NCBI GenBank assembly: GCA_024281135.1
Contig: JAMXLG010000112.1
Span: 1-6,118 of the forward strand
DNA length: 6,118 nt
Source: Vulcanimicrobiia bacterium
GTDB taxonomy: Bacteria; Eremiobacterota; Eremiobacteria; Baltobacterales; Baltobacteraceae
Reading direction: 5' to 3'
Within the stretch, counting starts at the first letter, position 1. Each line of letters begins with the position of its first letter. Below the pieces are notes generated by a model, which worked only from the letters and a program-made list of their open reading frames with translations, ran no database searches and had not been told where the DNA came from. Below, piece by piece: positions 5,291-6,118 of this stretch. Both the position numbers and the translations under genes were made by a program.

Positions 5291-6072
5291 CAATCGCTCT
5301 TCCGGCGAAGCCAAGCACCCGGCCAATATGTCACATTCTTCGAGAGCCCCATGCTCTCGTTGAACGGCCAGTGGGGCTGATGTTCTTCGAACTCAGGATG
5401 CGCCGCAAGAAAATCGACTGCTGCCTGGTACGGGTTATTGCTTCCCCAGTCATCGCCAGAGCGCGGAGCGCCTACGAGATCCTTCATCAAACCATCCGTT
5501 ACAACAATGTAGGAACTGGGCGTTACCATCGGACAGTATGCCTCAAGCTCCTTGTACACATGATCGTACGTATGATTCGAATCCAGAACGACGAGCACAC
5601 GCTCTGCATTTCGCGCGCGTTGGGCTACTTCCGCAACGACATCCTCGGCAACCGAGCTGCCTTCGATGAGATCAAAATATGGACGCAGTTCGTGACGGTC
5701 TAGTGCTTCGCGATTGTGCGGCCTGATCTCGATATCTATCCCAACGACGCGACCGGTCCCCATAGCCTTGAGTAGGCTGGCATAAAACACGATTGAGCCG
5801 CCGTGCGCGATTCCGGTTTCGATGATAAGGTCCGGGCGTAATTCGTAGATCGCCTCTTGAATGCGGACCAAATCGTCCGGAAGCTGGATTACTGGACGCC
5901 CAAACCATGAGAACGCGTAGACGTATTTTGCATCCCAACCGACACGAATCCACGCTTCCGATAGAAGTTCGAAGCCTCTCGGCGAGTCGAACGGTGCCGT
6001 TTCCGTCGTATCGCCGACACGGCGATGCACCACCGCATTCTCGTAGTCGATCTCTAGCGTACCGTTGGTCAT
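5290..6072 (-). CDS. CmcI / rhamnosyl-O-methyltransferase family protein
   Basis: A 260-residue class I SAM-dependent methyltransferase-fold protein of the family often named cephalosporin hydroxylase, which includes CmcI and mycobacterial rhamnosyl O-methyltransferases. Family landmarks are WFGRPVIQLPDDL (56-68), the SAM-binding IIETGIAHGGSIVFYASLL (83-101), GIDIEIRPHN (111-120), VVLDSNHTYDHV (161-172), VVTDG (190-194), and a C-terminal SKNVTYWPGAWLRR. Despite the family name, hydroxylase activity is not implied; sugar O-methylation fits the locus better (inference). It is the first minus-strand gene in the window, and its stop forms TGATG with the C-methyltransferase start. An in-frame TAG at 6078-6076 fixes the ATG at 6072 as the first possible start. 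Its ribosome site (AGGA, one base before the ATG) is unusually close, so coupling to an upstream gene outside the window is possible. Confidence 0.84.
   Translation of the reverse strand: MTNGTLEIDYENAVVHRRVGDTTETAPFDSPRGFELLSEAWIRVGWDAKYVYAFSWFGRPVIQLPDDLVRIQEAIYELRPDLIIETGIAHGGSIVFYASLLKAMGTGRVVGIDIEIRPHNREALDRHELRPYFDLIEGSSVAEDVVAEVAQRARNAERVLVVLDSNHTYDHVYKELEAYCPMVTPSSYIVVTDGLMKDLVGAPRSGDDWGSNNPYQAAVDFLAAHPEFEEHQPHWPFNESMGLSKNVTYWPGAWLRRKSD
5297..5303 (-). promoter_or_regulatory. Ribosome binding site of the C-methyltransferase gene
   Basis: On the minus strand GGAAGAG lies 6 bases upstream of the ATG at 5290, inside the end of the CmcI-like gene. It supports the 5290 start, at the TGATG junction, over the longer frame from 5326, which would overlap the upstream gene by 37 bases and add 12 residues before the zinc-binding cysteines. 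Confidence 0.6.
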
Positions 6073-6118
6073 TTCCTATCCAAGTCCAAGAGCAAGTGAT
6101 AACGCTGCCTGCGGCCTC
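6073..6118 (-). other. Short upstream flank, possible end of another minus-strand gene
   Basis: These 46 bases could hold the tail of a further operon member. Read on the minus strand, one frame ends with ALSLALGLG and a TAG 3 bases before the ATG at 6072. Another frame ends with LLLDLDRK and a TGA that overlaps the same ATG as ATGA. Both arrangements match the tight packing of the operon, but the stretch is too short to choose between them or to name a gene. No promoter is evident. Confidence 0.3.

Noticed and set aside
4076..5326. Longer C-methyltransferase frame starting at 5326.
   Set aside because: It overlaps the CmcI-like gene by 37 bases and adds 12 residues before the zinc cysteines, whereas the ATG at 5290 has a ribosome site and a TGATG junction.
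4903..5703. Plus-strand open frame of 266 codons opposite the C-methyltransferase and CmcI-like genes.
   Set aside because: It is Arg-rich with no domain-like pattern and lies antisense to two genes with clear conserved motifs, so it is a composition artefact.

Overview
The window is a dense bacterial nucleotide-sugar biosynthesis locus. The organism cannot be named from it. Hand counts of sampled rows give a G+C of about 52 to 62 percent depending on the gene. Bacterial-style genes with short leaders, overlapping ends and GTG starts are the rule, and nothing points to a phage or plasmid. There is no RNA gene, insertion sequence or CRISPR array.

Layout: bases 1-169 are a non-coding leader with a short repeated GC-rich motif. 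Two plus-strand genes follow, rmlB (dTDP-glucose 4,6-dehydratase, 170-1174) and rmlA (glucose-1-phosphate thymidylyltransferase, 1181-1912), only 6 bases apart. They meet tail to tail, across 12 bases, a five-gene minus-strand operon that runs from 6072 down to 1925. In transcription order it encodes a CmcI/rhamnosyl-O-methyltransferase-family protein, a sugar C-methyltransferase of the TylCIII/TcaB9/NovU type, an RmlC-type epimerase, a phytanoyl-CoA-dioxygenase-family Fe(II)/2-oxoglutarate enzyme, and a TylF/MycF-type O-methyltransferase. The operon is tightly packed: one TGATG junction, two 4-base GTGA overlaps and one 26-base gap.

How the genes fit together (inference): RmlA and RmlB make dTDP-4-keto-6-deoxyglucose. 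The C-methyltransferase and the RmlC-like epimerase then act on this 4-keto intermediate, and one or both O-methyltransferase-like proteins and the dioxygenase decorate the product. No RmlD-type 4-ketoreductase is present, so the window does not hold the standard complete L-rhamnose set. The combination resembles the noviose set (NovV, NovT, NovU, NovW, NovP), mycarose-type pathways, or a 3-C-methyl O-antigen sugar such as virenose. The most unusual member is the dioxygenase, because related enzymes perform oxidative chemistry on sugars in orthosomycin antibiotics. Whether the sugar ends up on a surface glycan or a secreted metabolite cannot be told from this window, which holds no glycosyltransferase, transporter or scaffold gene.
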